A stretch of DNA of 64,000 bases from an uncultured Eisenbergiella sp. (GTDB lineage Bacteria; Bacillota; Clostridia; Lachnospirales; Lachnospiraceae), in contig CANQFM010000011.1 of the NCBI GenBank assembly GCA_947598825.1, forward strand, positions 1 to 64,000. Reading direction: 5' to 3'. A program made the translations under genes and the position numbers. The notes under the pieces are model-generated. The model saw nothing but the letters and a program-made list of their open reading frames with translations. It ran no database searches and was not told where the DNA came from. Positions 8,485 through 16,775 of the stretch are shown here, in pieces (the stretch's first letter is position 1; every line of letters begins with the position of its first letter).

Positions 8485-10578
8485 CTACATGCTGTCAAGC
8501 GTGTGATCCAGATTCTTTTTGATCGTGTAGATCGTTGCGCCATAGTAGCAGACGAGGATTGTAAGGATCAGTATGGCGGGGATCAATACCCCAAACCGGA
8601 ACCCAACGCTGCTCATGTAAGCGAACACCTTATATCCGTACCGCACGATAAAGGAATAGATCAATAATAAGGCGATCAGAAACGCGGCGATACAGGGAGT
8701 GAAAAAGTAGAGAAGGCTTTGCCGGTTCACTATTTTTACAATATCGTCCCTGTCCGTTCCCAGTTGATACAGGATCTTATACTGTGTGTTCTGACTGACA
8801 GAATCCGTTGTGAGATGCAGCGCCAGTACGGTCATGCAAATGATAAAGAAAATAATGCCGGAGTAAATTCCAAGCAGCCGTACACTGGTTGCCGTTAAAG
8901 CGACGTCGTTGTTTTCCTGCGTCCGAAAACGGATAGGGTCTATAAAACTGATATAGTTTTTTTCGGATCGGTATTTTGCTTCATATCGGTCAAACAGATA
9001 TTGATATTTGTCCTGGAAAGAAGCCTCGATCTCATCGCGGATGGTATTGCAGACAGCGTATGGGATCGGGCTTCCTGTATTTGCGTTGTAGCAGGTGCAG
9101 GCGAGGTGAAGGTTTTTGCACACGGCGTCCGGGAATACAAGGATAGACCTGTCCGCATGAAACAGGTATGTCCCCAGCGGGTCGTTGTAAATCTTTGTAT
9201 CTGCCAGATGCAGAATTGTCCCATCCTCTAATCGGATCGTATGGTTATCCAGGCTGTCCAGGATTTTTTCTCTGTCCATTTCATAATCCAGGTGCATGAA
9301 AAATTCATCATCGGCCAGCGAAACCGGCTCCACCCCTGCCATTTGCCGCATATCGTTGTATTCGGAAATGCGCATGGCAAGTCTCGGAAGATCGCGCCAG
9401 TTTGTCCGCGTACTCACGGTGTTGAAATCTTTTTCCCATATAAAATAGCTGTGCTGGGATATTTCCTCCGATACCTCAATGCCGTGTTTACGCAGGATAT
9501 TTCCTACGAAGGAATAGTCGATCTTCGGAATATCCTCCAGCCTGTCAATATACCGATAGGTATTGTAGATCATGACATCGTAAGGCATACGGTAGTCCAG
9601 GTAGCCCGTGGTGATCTCAGCGAACATAGGCAAAATCACAAACGCCACCAGAGAGATCGTAATTGCCAGTGTTGAAATGGAAAGGATCTTTGCGGTAGAA
9701 GATATTTTCTGGAAAAGATTGCCGAGCAGGACGGAATTGACACCGTGATTTTTCCACTTTTTCTGACGCCGGAGGATCGTTAATAGAAGCATGATCGCAT
9801 GGTACAGGGAAAAAATGCCGACGATAGCGGCCGTAAACGTAACCGCCTGATAGCGGTTGCTGATCTCTTCCGGTATATTCCCGGAAAATATGCCGTTTGC
9901 GCCGGAAAATTCGCAGAGAGCCGCGCCGGCGATACAAAAGCACAGGACGGTGATCCCAAAATAAATGATATAGTGCCGTTTTTTAACAGTTTGCCCTTCG
10001 CCGATCTTCTTTTCGTTCAAAAGGTCGATCAGCTTTATCCGATAGATCCTGCGCGTATTCCATGCCCCTATGAGAAGAAACGCAGCGCAGAAGAACAGCA
10101 GCGTTATAAGCGCCGTGTCGGGGTAAAACCCAAACCGGAAAACAGCGGTTTTGGTGATCGTCCGCATGACAAAGGCTGTCATGATGCCGGACAGCAGCGT
10201 ACCGGTGAAACAGCCTATCCCTATGGCCGCCATTCCAAAGAGGAAGGTTTCACCAAAAAAATGCTTTGCCACCGTCCGCTGCTCCATGCCAAGGATCATA
10301 TAAATAGAAAATTCCCGGCTGCGCTGTTTCAGCATATAGTTGTTGATATATCGGATCAGCGCAAGAAAAATGACGGAGATCGCAAGCACGGCATATCGGA
10401 TCGTGTTTTGAAACAGGGACAGAGAGTAATTTCCGTTCCCGCCCAGAATATCGTTGTAGCGGCTCGTCAGGGACAAAAAGGCAAAGAACAACGTACTGCT
10501 GATGACCAGCGTAAAAAAGTAAATACAGTAGTCCTGCAATGCTTTCCTGATATTATTTCGGAAAAGTTTAGCGTACAT
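8485..10578 (-). CDS. BceB-type FtsX-like ABC permease
   Basis: About 697 residues; permease of a peptide-antibiotic sensing and detoxification transporter. The sequence shows about ten membrane helices with one large extracytoplasmic region (about residues 330-580) between the seventh and eighth, the BceB hallmark that binds or senses peptide-lipid complexes. I start at ATG 10578 (MYAKLFRNNIRKAL), the usual family N-terminus, with GGGAGG upstream; the frame also offers a GTG at 10590. It overlaps the ATPase gene by 11 nt and belongs to the same locus as the kinase and regulator upstream. Confidence 0.85.
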   Translation of the reverse strand: MYAKLFRNNIRKALQDYCIYFFTLVISSTLFFAFLSLTSRYNDILGGNGNYSLSLFQNTIRYAVLAISVIFLALIRYINNYMLKQRSREFSIYMILGMEQRTVAKHFFGETFLFGMAAIGIGCFTGTLLSGIMTAFVMRTITKTAVFRFGFYPDTALITLLFFCAAFLLIGAWNTRRIYRIKLIDLLNEKKIGEGQTVKKRHYIIYFGITVLCFCIAGAALCEFSGANGIFSGNIPEEISNRYQAVTFTAAIVGIFSLYHAIMLLLTILRRQKKWKNHGVNSVLLGNLFQKISSTAKILSISTLAITISLVAFVILPMFAEITTGYLDYRMPYDVMIYNTYRYIDRLEDIPKIDYSFVGNILRKHGIEVSEEISQHSYFIWEKDFNTVSTRTNWRDLPRLAMRISEYNDMRQMAGVEPVSLADDEFFMHLDYEMDREKILDSLDNHTIRLEDGTILHLADTKIYNDPLGTYLFHADRSILVFPDAVCKNLHLACTCYNANTGSPIPYAVCNTIRDEIEASFQDKYQYLFDRYEAKYRSEKNYISFIDPIRFRTQENNDVALTATSVRLLGIYSGIIFFIICMTVLALHLTTDSVSQNTQYKILYQLGTDRDDIVKIVNRQSLLYFFTPCIAAFLIALLLIYSFIVRYGYKVFAYMSSVGFRFGVLIPAILILTILVCYYGATIYTIKKNLDHTLDSM

Positions 10579-11335
10579 CGACCTGACCACCTCCCATCAT
10601 GGTGAGGACATCCAGAATCTTTTCAAAGAAAACCCGCCGGGGATCGCTGCCTTTGAGAATTTCCGTGAAGATCGTACCGTCCCTCAGAAAGAGGATCCGG
10701 TTTGCATAGCTTGCGGAAAAAGCGTCATGGGTCACCATCAAAATGGTCGCGCCCAACTGCTCATTGATGCGCTGAATGGTAGACAGTAGCATTTGGGAGG
10801 AATGGCTGTCCAGTGAGCCGGTCGGTTCATCGGCCAGAATCAGTCGGGGCTGATTGACAATGGCTCTGGCGCAGGCACAGCGCTGTTTTTGTCCCCCGGA
10901 AACCTGATAGGGATATTTGTCCAGAATATCCGTGATATTGAGCGTTCCCGCTATTTTCGCTACTTTAGCGCCGATCTGTTCTACAGGGACCTGGTTGATC
11001 GTCAGGGCGAGCGCAATATTTTCCGAGATCGTCAGTGTATCCAGCAGATGGAAGTCCTGAAATACAAATCCCAGATTTTCCCGGCGGAACCGGGCCAGTT
11101 CCTTTTCCTTCAGTTCCGTCACATCGGTTCCGTCCAGATAAATGTGTCCCGCGCTGACCGTATCGATCGTGGAAATACAGTTGAGCAGGGTGGTCTTGCC
11201 GGAGCCGGATGCGCCCATGATGCCGACAAACTCCCCCTCACAGACGGAAAAGCTGATTTCGTTGAGGGCCTTTGTGAGATTGCCCTGATCGCCGTAATAT
11301 TTCTGGATATGTTCCAAACGTAATAAGGATCTCAT
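10568..11335 (-). CDS. BceA-type ABC transporter ATP-binding protein
   Basis: About 255 residues. Motifs: Walker A GASGSGKTT, Q-loop GFVFQDFHLLD, signature VSGGQKQRCACARAI, Walker B LILADEPTGSLD and H-loop VTHDAFSASY. This is the MacB/LolD/BceA class that pairs with FtsX-like permeases. The start is ATG 11335 (MRSLLRLEHIQKYYG), with AGGAG about 10 nt upstream; the frame extends further but without a site. A 108-nt gap separates it from the kinase gene and holds a candidate operator, so the ABC pair probably has its own inducible promoter. Confidence 0.9.
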   Translation of the reverse strand: MRSLLRLEHIQKYYGDQGNLTKALNEISFSVCEGEFVGIMGASGSGKTTLLNCISTIDTVSAGHIYLDGTDVTELKEKELARFRRENLGFVFQDFHLLDTLTISENIALALTINQVPVEQIGAKVAKIAGTLNITDILDKYPYQVSGGQKQRCACARAIVNQPRLILADEPTGSLDSHSSQMLLSTIQRINEQLGATILMVTHDAFSASYANRILFLRDGTIFTEILKGSDPRRVFFEKILDVLTMMGGGQVDVR

Positions 11336-11416
11336 GCTTTGCGCTCCTGGGTGTAGTGATAGTTCCATTGTATCGGAAATCTGCGGATGTCTGTATCGGG
11401 TTTTCTTACGAAATTC

Positions 11417-11430
11417 TAACAAAAATGTAA
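11417..11430. promoter_or_regulatory. Candidate BceR-type operator (TAACA-AAAA-TGTAA)
   Basis: An exact match to the pattern TNACA-N4-TGTAA that, from memory, has been reported for BceR-like response regulators. It sits in the intergenic space between kinase stop and ATPase start, about 80 nt upstream of the ATPase start. Downstream on the minus strand is a TACAAT -10 with no good -35, as expected for an activator-dependent promoter. Confidence 0.55.
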
Positions 11431-11443
11431 GAAGTGCAGGGCG

Positions 11444-12457
11444 TCAGCTCTGCACTTGATGAATAAAGTCATTGATATGGAAAGAAAGCTTAAAAACCGT
11501 CCTGCCGTTTGAAGCTGCCGTCAATCCTATGTCCAGTTTGTCGCACAGCCGCTTACACAGGTATAGCCCCATACCGGTTGCGGCCTGCGAGGTGTTTCGG
11601 CCATTCTCTCCGGTGAAGCCCTTTTCAAATATGCGGGGCAGATCCCCCGCCCGGATTCCGATGCCGTTATCCGCGATACACAGAGTTATCCCGTTTCCCG
11701 TATGCTCTACATAAAACCATATTGTTGGGGACGGTGTACGGTACTTGACCGCATTGACGATCATCTGGTTTAAGATAAAACACAGCCATTTTTCATCGGA
11801 ATAAACCGTATCGTCCGTTTCTGCCAGATCGATCTGAATATGATGCTGCAAAAGCAGATATTTGTTTTCCGCGATCGCCTGGTGGACAACGTCGAAAAGC
11901 CGGATTTCCCGCACCAGATAATCCTTTTCCGGATGCTCGCTTCTGGCATAGTACAACACCTGTTCCGTATAGCTGTTTATCTTTTCAAGCTCCGTCAGCA
12001 GGTCTTTGGAAAAATCCGACCTGTGGTTTTCACAGATCAGCTTCATGGCCGTAACAGGCGTTTTGATCTCATGTACCCATTGTTCGATAAATTCCCTGTA
12101 TTCGGCCTGCTCATGTTTTATCGCGCTTACCTGTTCCAGCATGGATTTCCCTGCCAGTCTCAGGAGCTGATAGTATACCTGGTCGTCAGCCCGGACAGGG
12201 CGCTCCATCATTTCAGGGAGCAGATACCGTTCTTCAAGCTGTCCGGCCAAAGCCAGCAGTTTATCCATTTGCGCTTTTCTGGTGAAGTAAGTTGTCAAAA
12301 GGGAAACGGTAAGGACAGTTCCCCAAACGGCCAGGATCAGGATAATGCTGTCGGCGTTTTCCCCGTTGAATCGAAGGAAAAGCGCCAGGGCCGCCATGCC
12401 GCACCCGTGCAGGAAAAGAAGCAGGGCTTTTTGTTTCCAGTATAATTTGCCGTTCAT
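11444..12457 (-). CDS. BceS-type intramembrane-sensing histidine kinase
   Basis: 337 residues. Two membrane helices (about 10-30 and 35-55) are joined by only a few residues, so there is no real extracytoplasmic sensor; such kinases are driven by the partner ABC transporter. The phosphoacceptor helix is IEQWVHEIKTPVTAMKLI (His about residue 150). ATP-binding boxes are NQMIVNAVKYR, CIADNGIGIRAGDLPRIFEKGF and GMGLYLCKRLC. It overlaps the regulator gene by 4 nt. Confidence 0.88.
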   Translation of the reverse strand: MNGKLYWKQKALLLFLHGCGMAALALFLRFNGENADSIILILAVWGTVLTVSLLTTYFTRKAQMDKLLALAGQLEERYLLPEMMERPVRADDQVYYQLLRLAGKSMLEQVSAIKHEQAEYREFIEQWVHEIKTPVTAMKLICENHRSDFSKDLLTELEKINSYTEQVLYYARSEHPEKDYLVREIRLFDVVHQAIAENKYLLLQHHIQIDLAETDDTVYSDEKWLCFILNQMIVNAVKYRTPSPTIWFYVEHTGNGITLCIADNGIGIRAGDLPRIFEKGFTGENGRNTSQAATGMGLYLCKRLCDKLDIGLTAASNGRTVFKLSFHINDFIHQVQS

Positions 12458-13125
12458 ATCATATACCCCTGCCGATGCTTCGTCTTGATAAAGTCAGTCA
12501 GGCCGATGCCCGCCATTTTCTCCCGGATGCGGTTGACGTTTACGCTCAGAGCATTGTCGTCCACATAGAGCCGGTTATCCCACAGAAAATCGATCAGATC
12601 GCTCCGGGAACAGATCCTACCGGCGTTTTTGTAGAGATAATACAATATTTTAAGTTCATTTTTTGTAAGGTCGACCTGCTGTCCGTCAAATTCGAGGCTG
12701 CCGTTTTCCAGGTGCAGAAGCGTCCCCCGGTACGATATGACTTCCCGTCCCTCTGTCGGGTATGCCCGTTTCAGAAGCGAAGCGATCTTTGCCAGCAGGA
12801 TAGCGGTGTTGTAAGGCTTCGTGATATAGGCGTCCCCGCCCAGCATGATGCTGTTCAGCTCGTCCATATCCGTATTACAGCTCGTCACAAAGACGATGGG
12901 AACATTGGAAAAAGTACGGATCCGGGAGCATAGAGAAAAGCCGTTTTCCCCGGGCAGCTTTACATCCAGTAAAATCAGTTGCGGGGCTTCTTTTTTAATC
13001 TCCTCGACCGTCCTGCCGAAATCGGAAACGGTAACTGCGTCATAGCCGCTGCCGCAGAGCATATTTTTTAACTCGGAACGTATCAGTGGGTCGTCCTCGA
13101 TTATCATAATTTTATAGACCGCCAT
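12454..13125 (-). CDS. BceR-type response regulator (OmpR family)
   Basis: 223 residues. The receiver domain spans residues 1-120, with the acidic pair in IIEDDPLI, phosphoacceptor Asp in LILLDVKLPGENGF and the conserved Lys in YITKPYN. The C-terminal OmpR-type winged helix is at about 130-223 (LTKNELKILYYLYKNAG ... DDNALSVNVNRIREKM). First gene of the Bce-type locus; it is likely to activate the ATPase/permease genes downstream through the site near 11417. Confidence 0.9.
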   Translation of the reverse strand: MAVYKIMIIEDDPLIRSELKNMLCGSGYDAVTVSDFGRTVEEIKKEAPQLILLDVKLPGENGFSLCSRIRTFSNVPIVFVTSCNTDMDELNSIMLGGDAYITKPYNTAILLAKIASLLKRAYPTEGREVISYRGTLLHLENGSLEFDGQQVDLTKNELKILYYLYKNAGRICSRSDLIDFLWDNRLYVDDNALSVNVNRIREKMAGIGLTDFIKTKHRQGYMI

Positions 13126-13183
13126 TTTTCAATCCCCGATCCTGTGTCAGAAAATATTTCGCTTTGCTGGAAGTTCGATTTCT

Positions 13184-13212
13184 ATTATATCGAACCTCGG
13201 TGTAATTGCCAA
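13184..13212 (-). promoter_or_regulatory. SigA-type promoter for the Bce-type regulator/kinase genes
   Basis: On the minus strand, -35 TTGGCA (13207-13212), 17-nt spacer and -10 TATAAT (13184-13189). It lies about 60 nt upstream of the regulator start. Confidence 0.75.
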
Positions 13213-13349
13213 CAGGCGTTTAAAAAAGAAAGAGGGGATCGCCGTCTGAAAGGGCGCGAAATTTTTGACAGGGAGAGGGAAAGGGAGTATATTGAAAAGA
13301 GGGTAAAAACCGTTCCCGAAGTTTCTTTTCTGACGAAAGAAGGCGGATT

Positions 13350-14717
13350 ATGCGCGGTTCAAAGAAAATCGATATGACGCAGGGGCCGATCATGAAGCTG
13401 GTCATCCTGTTTTCCCTTCCGATCTGCATCGGCAATATCCTGCAGCAGTTGTATAACACGGTGGATACGCTGATCATCGGCAATTTCTGCGGCCCCATAT
13501 CCCTGGCTGCCGTCGGGACCAGCGGCCAGCCGGTGGAATTTCTGCTCTGTATTTTCCTGGGGCTGGGAACCGGCGTTTCGATCCTGGTGTCCCAGTATGT
13601 GGGCCGGGGCAACCGGGAAGCCGTGAATAAGACCGTGAGTACGGCCACGGCCTTTCTGTTTCTCTGCGCCGTTCCCCTTTCCGTGCTGGGGCTGTTTCTG
13701 GGGCCTCTGCTCTTGAAGATCATGCAGTGTCCGCAGGATACCTGGGATTACGCGGTATCCTATATCCGGATCATATTTCTGGGTACGCTGGGCAACATGG
13801 GCTATAACATGAACGCAGGCATCCTGAGGGGGATCGGGGACAGCCAGGCTTCCCTGCTGTTTCTGCTGATCTCCTGTGTCGTCAATATCGTGCTGGATCT
13901 GCTGTTTGTGGCCGTTTTTGGAATGGACGTAACGGGCGCTGCCCTGGCTACCGCCATCGCCATGTTCGCGTCCTGGCTGTTTTCCATCGTTTATATCCGG
14001 AAGAAATATCCGGAGCTGGAACTGCCCATCCTGCCCCGTAAGCCGGACAGGTTCATTCTTTCCAGGATCATTTCCGTGGGACTGCCGCTGGGGCTGAACA
14101 ATTCCATTTATTCGATCGGGCATATCCTGCTGCAGTCTTTGATCAACACCCAGGGGGCTATTTTTATGGCCGGATGTTCGGTAGCCACCAAGCTGACGGG
14201 GCTTGCCAACGTGGCCATCAGCTCTTTTTCCTCGGCGGCCACGACATTCGCGGGGCAGAACCTGGGAGCGGAGCATTACCGCCGCCTGCAGAAAGGCGCC
14301 CGGCAGATCCCGCTTTGCTCCGGGCTGATCACAGGCGCGGCGGGGCTTATGATGACGCTGTTTTCCCCGGTGCTTCTGGGTTTCTTTACGAAAGATCCCC
14401 AGGTGCTGGAGATGGCGGTGCATTACACCCGCGTGGTGCTGCCGTTCACCTGGCCCTTTGCCGTCTTTAACGCGATGATCTGTTTTGTCAACGGGATCGG
14501 CGAAGTTCGTTATCCGACGGTCATCAATATCCTGATGCTCTGGGTCGTCCGTATCCCAAGCGCCTATCTGACGGCGTATTTTATCGGAGGGCAGTATCTT
14601 ATGGTCTGTTTCCCCATCAGCTTTACTTTCGGCATGTGCGCCATGGCCGCCTATTTCCTGACGAAGAAATGGAGGGGGATCCGGGAGCTGGCGCAAAAGG
14701 AGGAAGGGACTTCCTAA
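13350..14717 (+). CDS. MATE-family efflux transporter
   Basis: 455 residues with about twelve membrane helices, the length and layout of the MatE family (two repeats of six). Typical features are the N-terminal IMKLVILFSLPICIGNILQQLYNTVDTLIIG and the inter-helix motif GILRGIGDSQ. These carriers export organic cations or drugs in exchange for Na+ or H+. AAGGCGG precedes the ATG. A second MATE gene lies at 16776; the two are diverged from each other. It converges with the carboxypeptidase gene, with one base between them. Confidence 0.88.
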   Translation: MRGSKKIDMTQGPIMKLVILFSLPICIGNILQQLYNTVDTLIIGNFCGPISLAAVGTSGQPVEFLLCIFLGLGTGVSILVSQYVGRGNREAVNKTVSTATAFLFLCAVPLSVLGLFLGPLLLKIMQCPQDTWDYAVSYIRIIFLGTLGNMGYNMNAGILRGIGDSQASLLFLLISCVVNIVLDLLFVAVFGMDVTGAALATAIAMFASWLFSIVYIRKKYPELELPILPRKPDRFILSRIISVGLPLGLNNSIYSIGHILLQSLINTQGAIFMAGCSVATKLTGLANVAISSFSSAATTFAGQNLGAEHYRRLQKGARQIPLCSGLITGAAGLMMTLFSPVLLGFFTKDPQVLEMAVHYTRVVLPFTWPFAVFNAMICFVNGIGEVRYPTVINILMLWVVRIPSAYLTAYFIGGQYLMVCFPISFTFGMCAMAAYFLTKKWRGIRELAQKEEGTS

Positions 14718-14718
14718 T

Positions 14719-15885
14719 TTAACCGTCGGCCGGAATGTAACGGTTGTAGATCTCCACATGATCGTAAATGCATCGCCAACTGCTCGTGGAGTTCGCCGTA
14801 ACGCAGATATAGGGCGTTTGGCTGTCGGCCTCCTCATAGCTGACCGCGCAGTTGCCGGACTGTACGACATAGCCTGTTTTTCCGCCTACGACCGTGCCTC
14901 CCGTTTCCTTATCTTCGATCCTCCGTAAGAACCAGTTGGAGATTTCGATCCCGTCGGGATGCTCCGGCGTGGCCGAAGTCGTATAGGTATGCGCGGAAAG
15001 AACCTCCCGGCACCATTTGTCCTGCATCGCGGCGCTCATGATCACGGCCATATCGTAAACGGTGCAATAGTGCTGCTCGTCATAGAGCCCCACGCAATTG
15101 GTAAAATGCGTGCTTGCCGAGATCCCAAGCTCCTGTGCTTTTTCGTTCATCCGATCCACAAACGCTTCCTGCGAACCGGCCGCATAAACGGCAAGCCCCA
15201 GGGCGGCGTCGGCGCCGGAGGGAAGGATCGCTCCGTAGAACAGATCCTTTACGGTAACAGTCTCTTCTGCCTGAAAGCCGACGCTGCTGCAGTCGTTGGC
15301 ATAGGCGTAATCCGTGATCTCCTGCGTTATAGAAAACGTATCCTCCCGTTTTTCTTCGGGGATCATTTCTGATGCCACCAGGACGGTCATTACCTTTGTC
15401 ATGGAGGCCGGCGAGATCCTGTCGTAAGCCCCTTTTTCTGCGACGACCGTGCCCGCTTCTGCGTTCACCAGGATCGCGTGGGCACTGATCACATCATCGC
15501 TGGCGATCTTCTGGGTGTCCGCGGTGGATGCAAACCGGTATTCCAGGGGTGGCGATAAATCCGTCTCTTTTTCCGTTTCCGGGGGTTGCGTTTCTAAAGT
15601 TTCCGGCGTTTCCGGGAGCTTCCCTTCCGTTTCGGCCATTTGCAGGTCCTGCCCTGCCGCCAGCTTTTCCCCTTCCGTTTCCGAGGCCGTTTTTTTCCCG
15701 GCCGCTTTCAGGCAGAATACGGTCACAAGGCAGACCGCGCCCAGGCCCAGGAGCAGCATTGTCAGTCTACGCCGTTTTTGCCTGCGGCGCTTTTCCTGCA
15801 TCCAGCGCTTTCTTCTTTGTTCCCTGCGCGCAAGGTATTCCCGTTCCTGGTCAAAATCAAGTCCTCTTTCAAAATCCGGTTCCAT
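14719..15885 (-). CDS. Membrane-anchored D-alanyl-D-alanine carboxypeptidase (S11)
   Basis: About 388 residues. A very basic N-terminus (about residues 15-45) and one membrane helix (MLLLGLGAVCLVTVFCL) make it a type II membrane protein with the enzyme outside. A variable Glu/Pro/Thr-rich stretch leads to the S11 domain. Catalytic SxxK is ASMTKVMTV and the KTG motif is VGGKTGYVVQSGN. The middle SxN motif reads ILPSGADAA, with Ala where Asn is usual. The enzyme trims the terminal D-Ala of peptidoglycan stem peptides. Start ATG 15885 has GGAGG six nucleotides upstream; earlier in-frame starts have poorer sites. Confidence 0.85.
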   Translation of the reverse strand: MEPDFERGLDFDQEREYLARREQRRKRWMQEKRRRQKRRRLTMLLLGLGAVCLVTVFCLKAAGKKTASETEGEKLAAGQDLQMAETEGKLPETPETLETQPPETEKETDLSPPLEYRFASTADTQKIASDDVISAHAILVNAEAGTVVAEKGAYDRISPASMTKVMTVLVASEMIPEEKREDTFSITQEITDYAYANDCSSVGFQAEETVTVKDLFYGAILPSGADAALGLAVYAAGSQEAFVDRMNEKAQELGISASTHFTNCVGLYDEQHYCTVYDMAVIMSAAMQDKWCREVLSAHTYTTSATPEHPDGIEISNWFLRRIEDKETGGTVVGGKTGYVVQSGNCAVSYEEADSQTPYICVTANSTSSWRCIYDHVEIYNRYIPADG

Positions 15886-15991
15886 TGGTTCCTCCATGGC
15901 GGCCCTGTCAGGGGATCTCGTCTGTAGAGAGATCCGTAGGCGACAGGGGAAACGGTTGTCTGTGCTCCTGGTCAAAAGCCGCGCAGCGCAG

Positions 15992-16036
15992 AAAAAAGAA
16001 GGCTGCCGCCCAGTCGTTTGGCTGGCGCGACAGCCC
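15992..16036 (-). terminator. Terminator downstream of hsp20
   Basis: On the minus strand after the Hsp20 stop, GGGCTGTCGCGCCAG pairs (with G-U and mismatch positions) with CTGGGCGGCAGCC, followed by TTCTTTTTT. Confidence 0.75.
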
Positions 16037-16071
16037 TTTTCATTTTGTCTTGCATCCGGCGCAGGCGTATG

Positions 16072-16530
16072 TTATTCGATGGAGATATACTTCTTCGTCT
16101 CGACCTGCTCCTGAGCGTCCTTCTTCGGAACGGTCAGCTTCAGGATACCATGCTTGAACGCGGCTTTGATCTCCTCCTGCGTAACGTCCTCGCCTACAAA
16201 GAAGGTACGCTCACAGGAACCGGTGTAGCGTTCCCTGCGCAGATAACGGCCGGTGGACTTCTCCTGTTCGTCCTCGTCCAGCCCCTTGACGGCGCTGACG
16301 GTCAAATAACCGTTCTCCAGAGAGATCTGGATCTCTTCCTTTTTAAAGCCCGGAAGATCCATTTCCAGCTCGTAGCTGTTATCGGTTTCCCTCACGTCGG
16401 TTTTCATGAGGTTCCTGGCGTGATGGCCGTACAGCTTTTTCTCCATCTTCTTCATATCGTCGTCGTAGAACGGGAACCCCTTTGTAAAATCATCGAACAG
16501 ATCCTCTCCAAAAATGCTGGGTACTAACAT
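16072..16530 (-). CDS. hsp20: Hsp20 / alpha-crystallin small heat-shock protein
   Basis: 152 residues; an ATP-independent chaperone that holds unfolding proteins. The alpha-crystallin domain spans about residues 40-140 (VRETDNSYELEMDLPGFKKEEIQISLENGYLTVSA, and the C-terminal strand AAFKHGILKLTVPKK). The N-terminus MLVPSIFGEDLFDDFT is typical of clostridial members. Good Shine-Dalgarno (AGGAGG). It is expressed alone from a promoter overlapped by a CIRCE element, so HrcA should repress it until heat shock. Confidence 0.93.
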   Translation of the reverse strand: MLVPSIFGEDLFDDFTKGFPFYDDDMKKMEKKLYGHHARNLMKTDVRETDNSYELEMDLPGFKKEEIQISLENGYLTVSAVKGLDEDEQEKSTGRYLRRERYTGSCERTFFVGEDVTQEEIKAAFKHGILKLTVPKKDAQEQVETKKYISIE

Positions 16531-16596
16531 AAGTCATTCCTCCTTTTTAAAATGCTATGTTGGTAAAACCTTTTTTCTTTCCTTTGTTCTATCTGC

Positions 16597-16625
16597 ACTA
16601 TAGCACCGTTATTAGCACTCGTCAA
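16597..16625 (-). promoter_or_regulatory. SigA-type promoter of hsp20
   Basis: On the minus strand, -35 TTGACG (16620-16625), a 17-nt spacer and -10 TATAGT (16597-16602). The -35 box lies inside the CIRCE element. Confidence 0.85.
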
Positions 16626-16638
16626 TAGAGAGTGCTAA
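16612..16638. promoter_or_regulatory. CIRCE operator (HrcA binding site)
   Basis: A perfect match to the consensus inverted repeat TTAGCACTC-N9-GAGTGCTAA. It covers the -35 region of the hsp20 promoter, which makes repression by steric exclusion of RNA polymerase the obvious mode. Confidence 0.95.
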
Positions 16639-16686
16639 TAATTCACAAAATCTTCACATTTAAGGAAACGGGAGAGATTTCCAAAG

Positions 16687-16715
16687 TTTACAGAAGGGCG
16701 GACTGGCGCTATAAT
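16687..16715 (+). promoter_or_regulatory. SigA-type promoter of the second MATE gene
   Basis: -35 TTTACA (16687-16692), 17-nt spacer and a consensus -10 TATAAT (16710-16715), about 60 nt before the start at 16776. It faces away from the hsp20 promoter. Confidence 0.8.
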
Positions 16716-16775
16716 AGAGGTGTTGTCCGTTAGACCGGGCAGAGCAGATCTTTATGACAGAGGAAGTGACCGCGC

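Noticed and set aside
13359-14870. A 503-codon open frame on the minus strand opposite the first MATE gene
   Set aside because: The translation is rich in His, Gln and Arg with no domain and runs across two real genes; it is a shadow of the MATE frame.
15449-16157. Overlapping plus-strand frames opposite the carboxypeptidase and hsp20
   Set aside because: Low-complexity Pro/Phe/Arg translations without start signals; the minus strand carries complete, recognisable genes.
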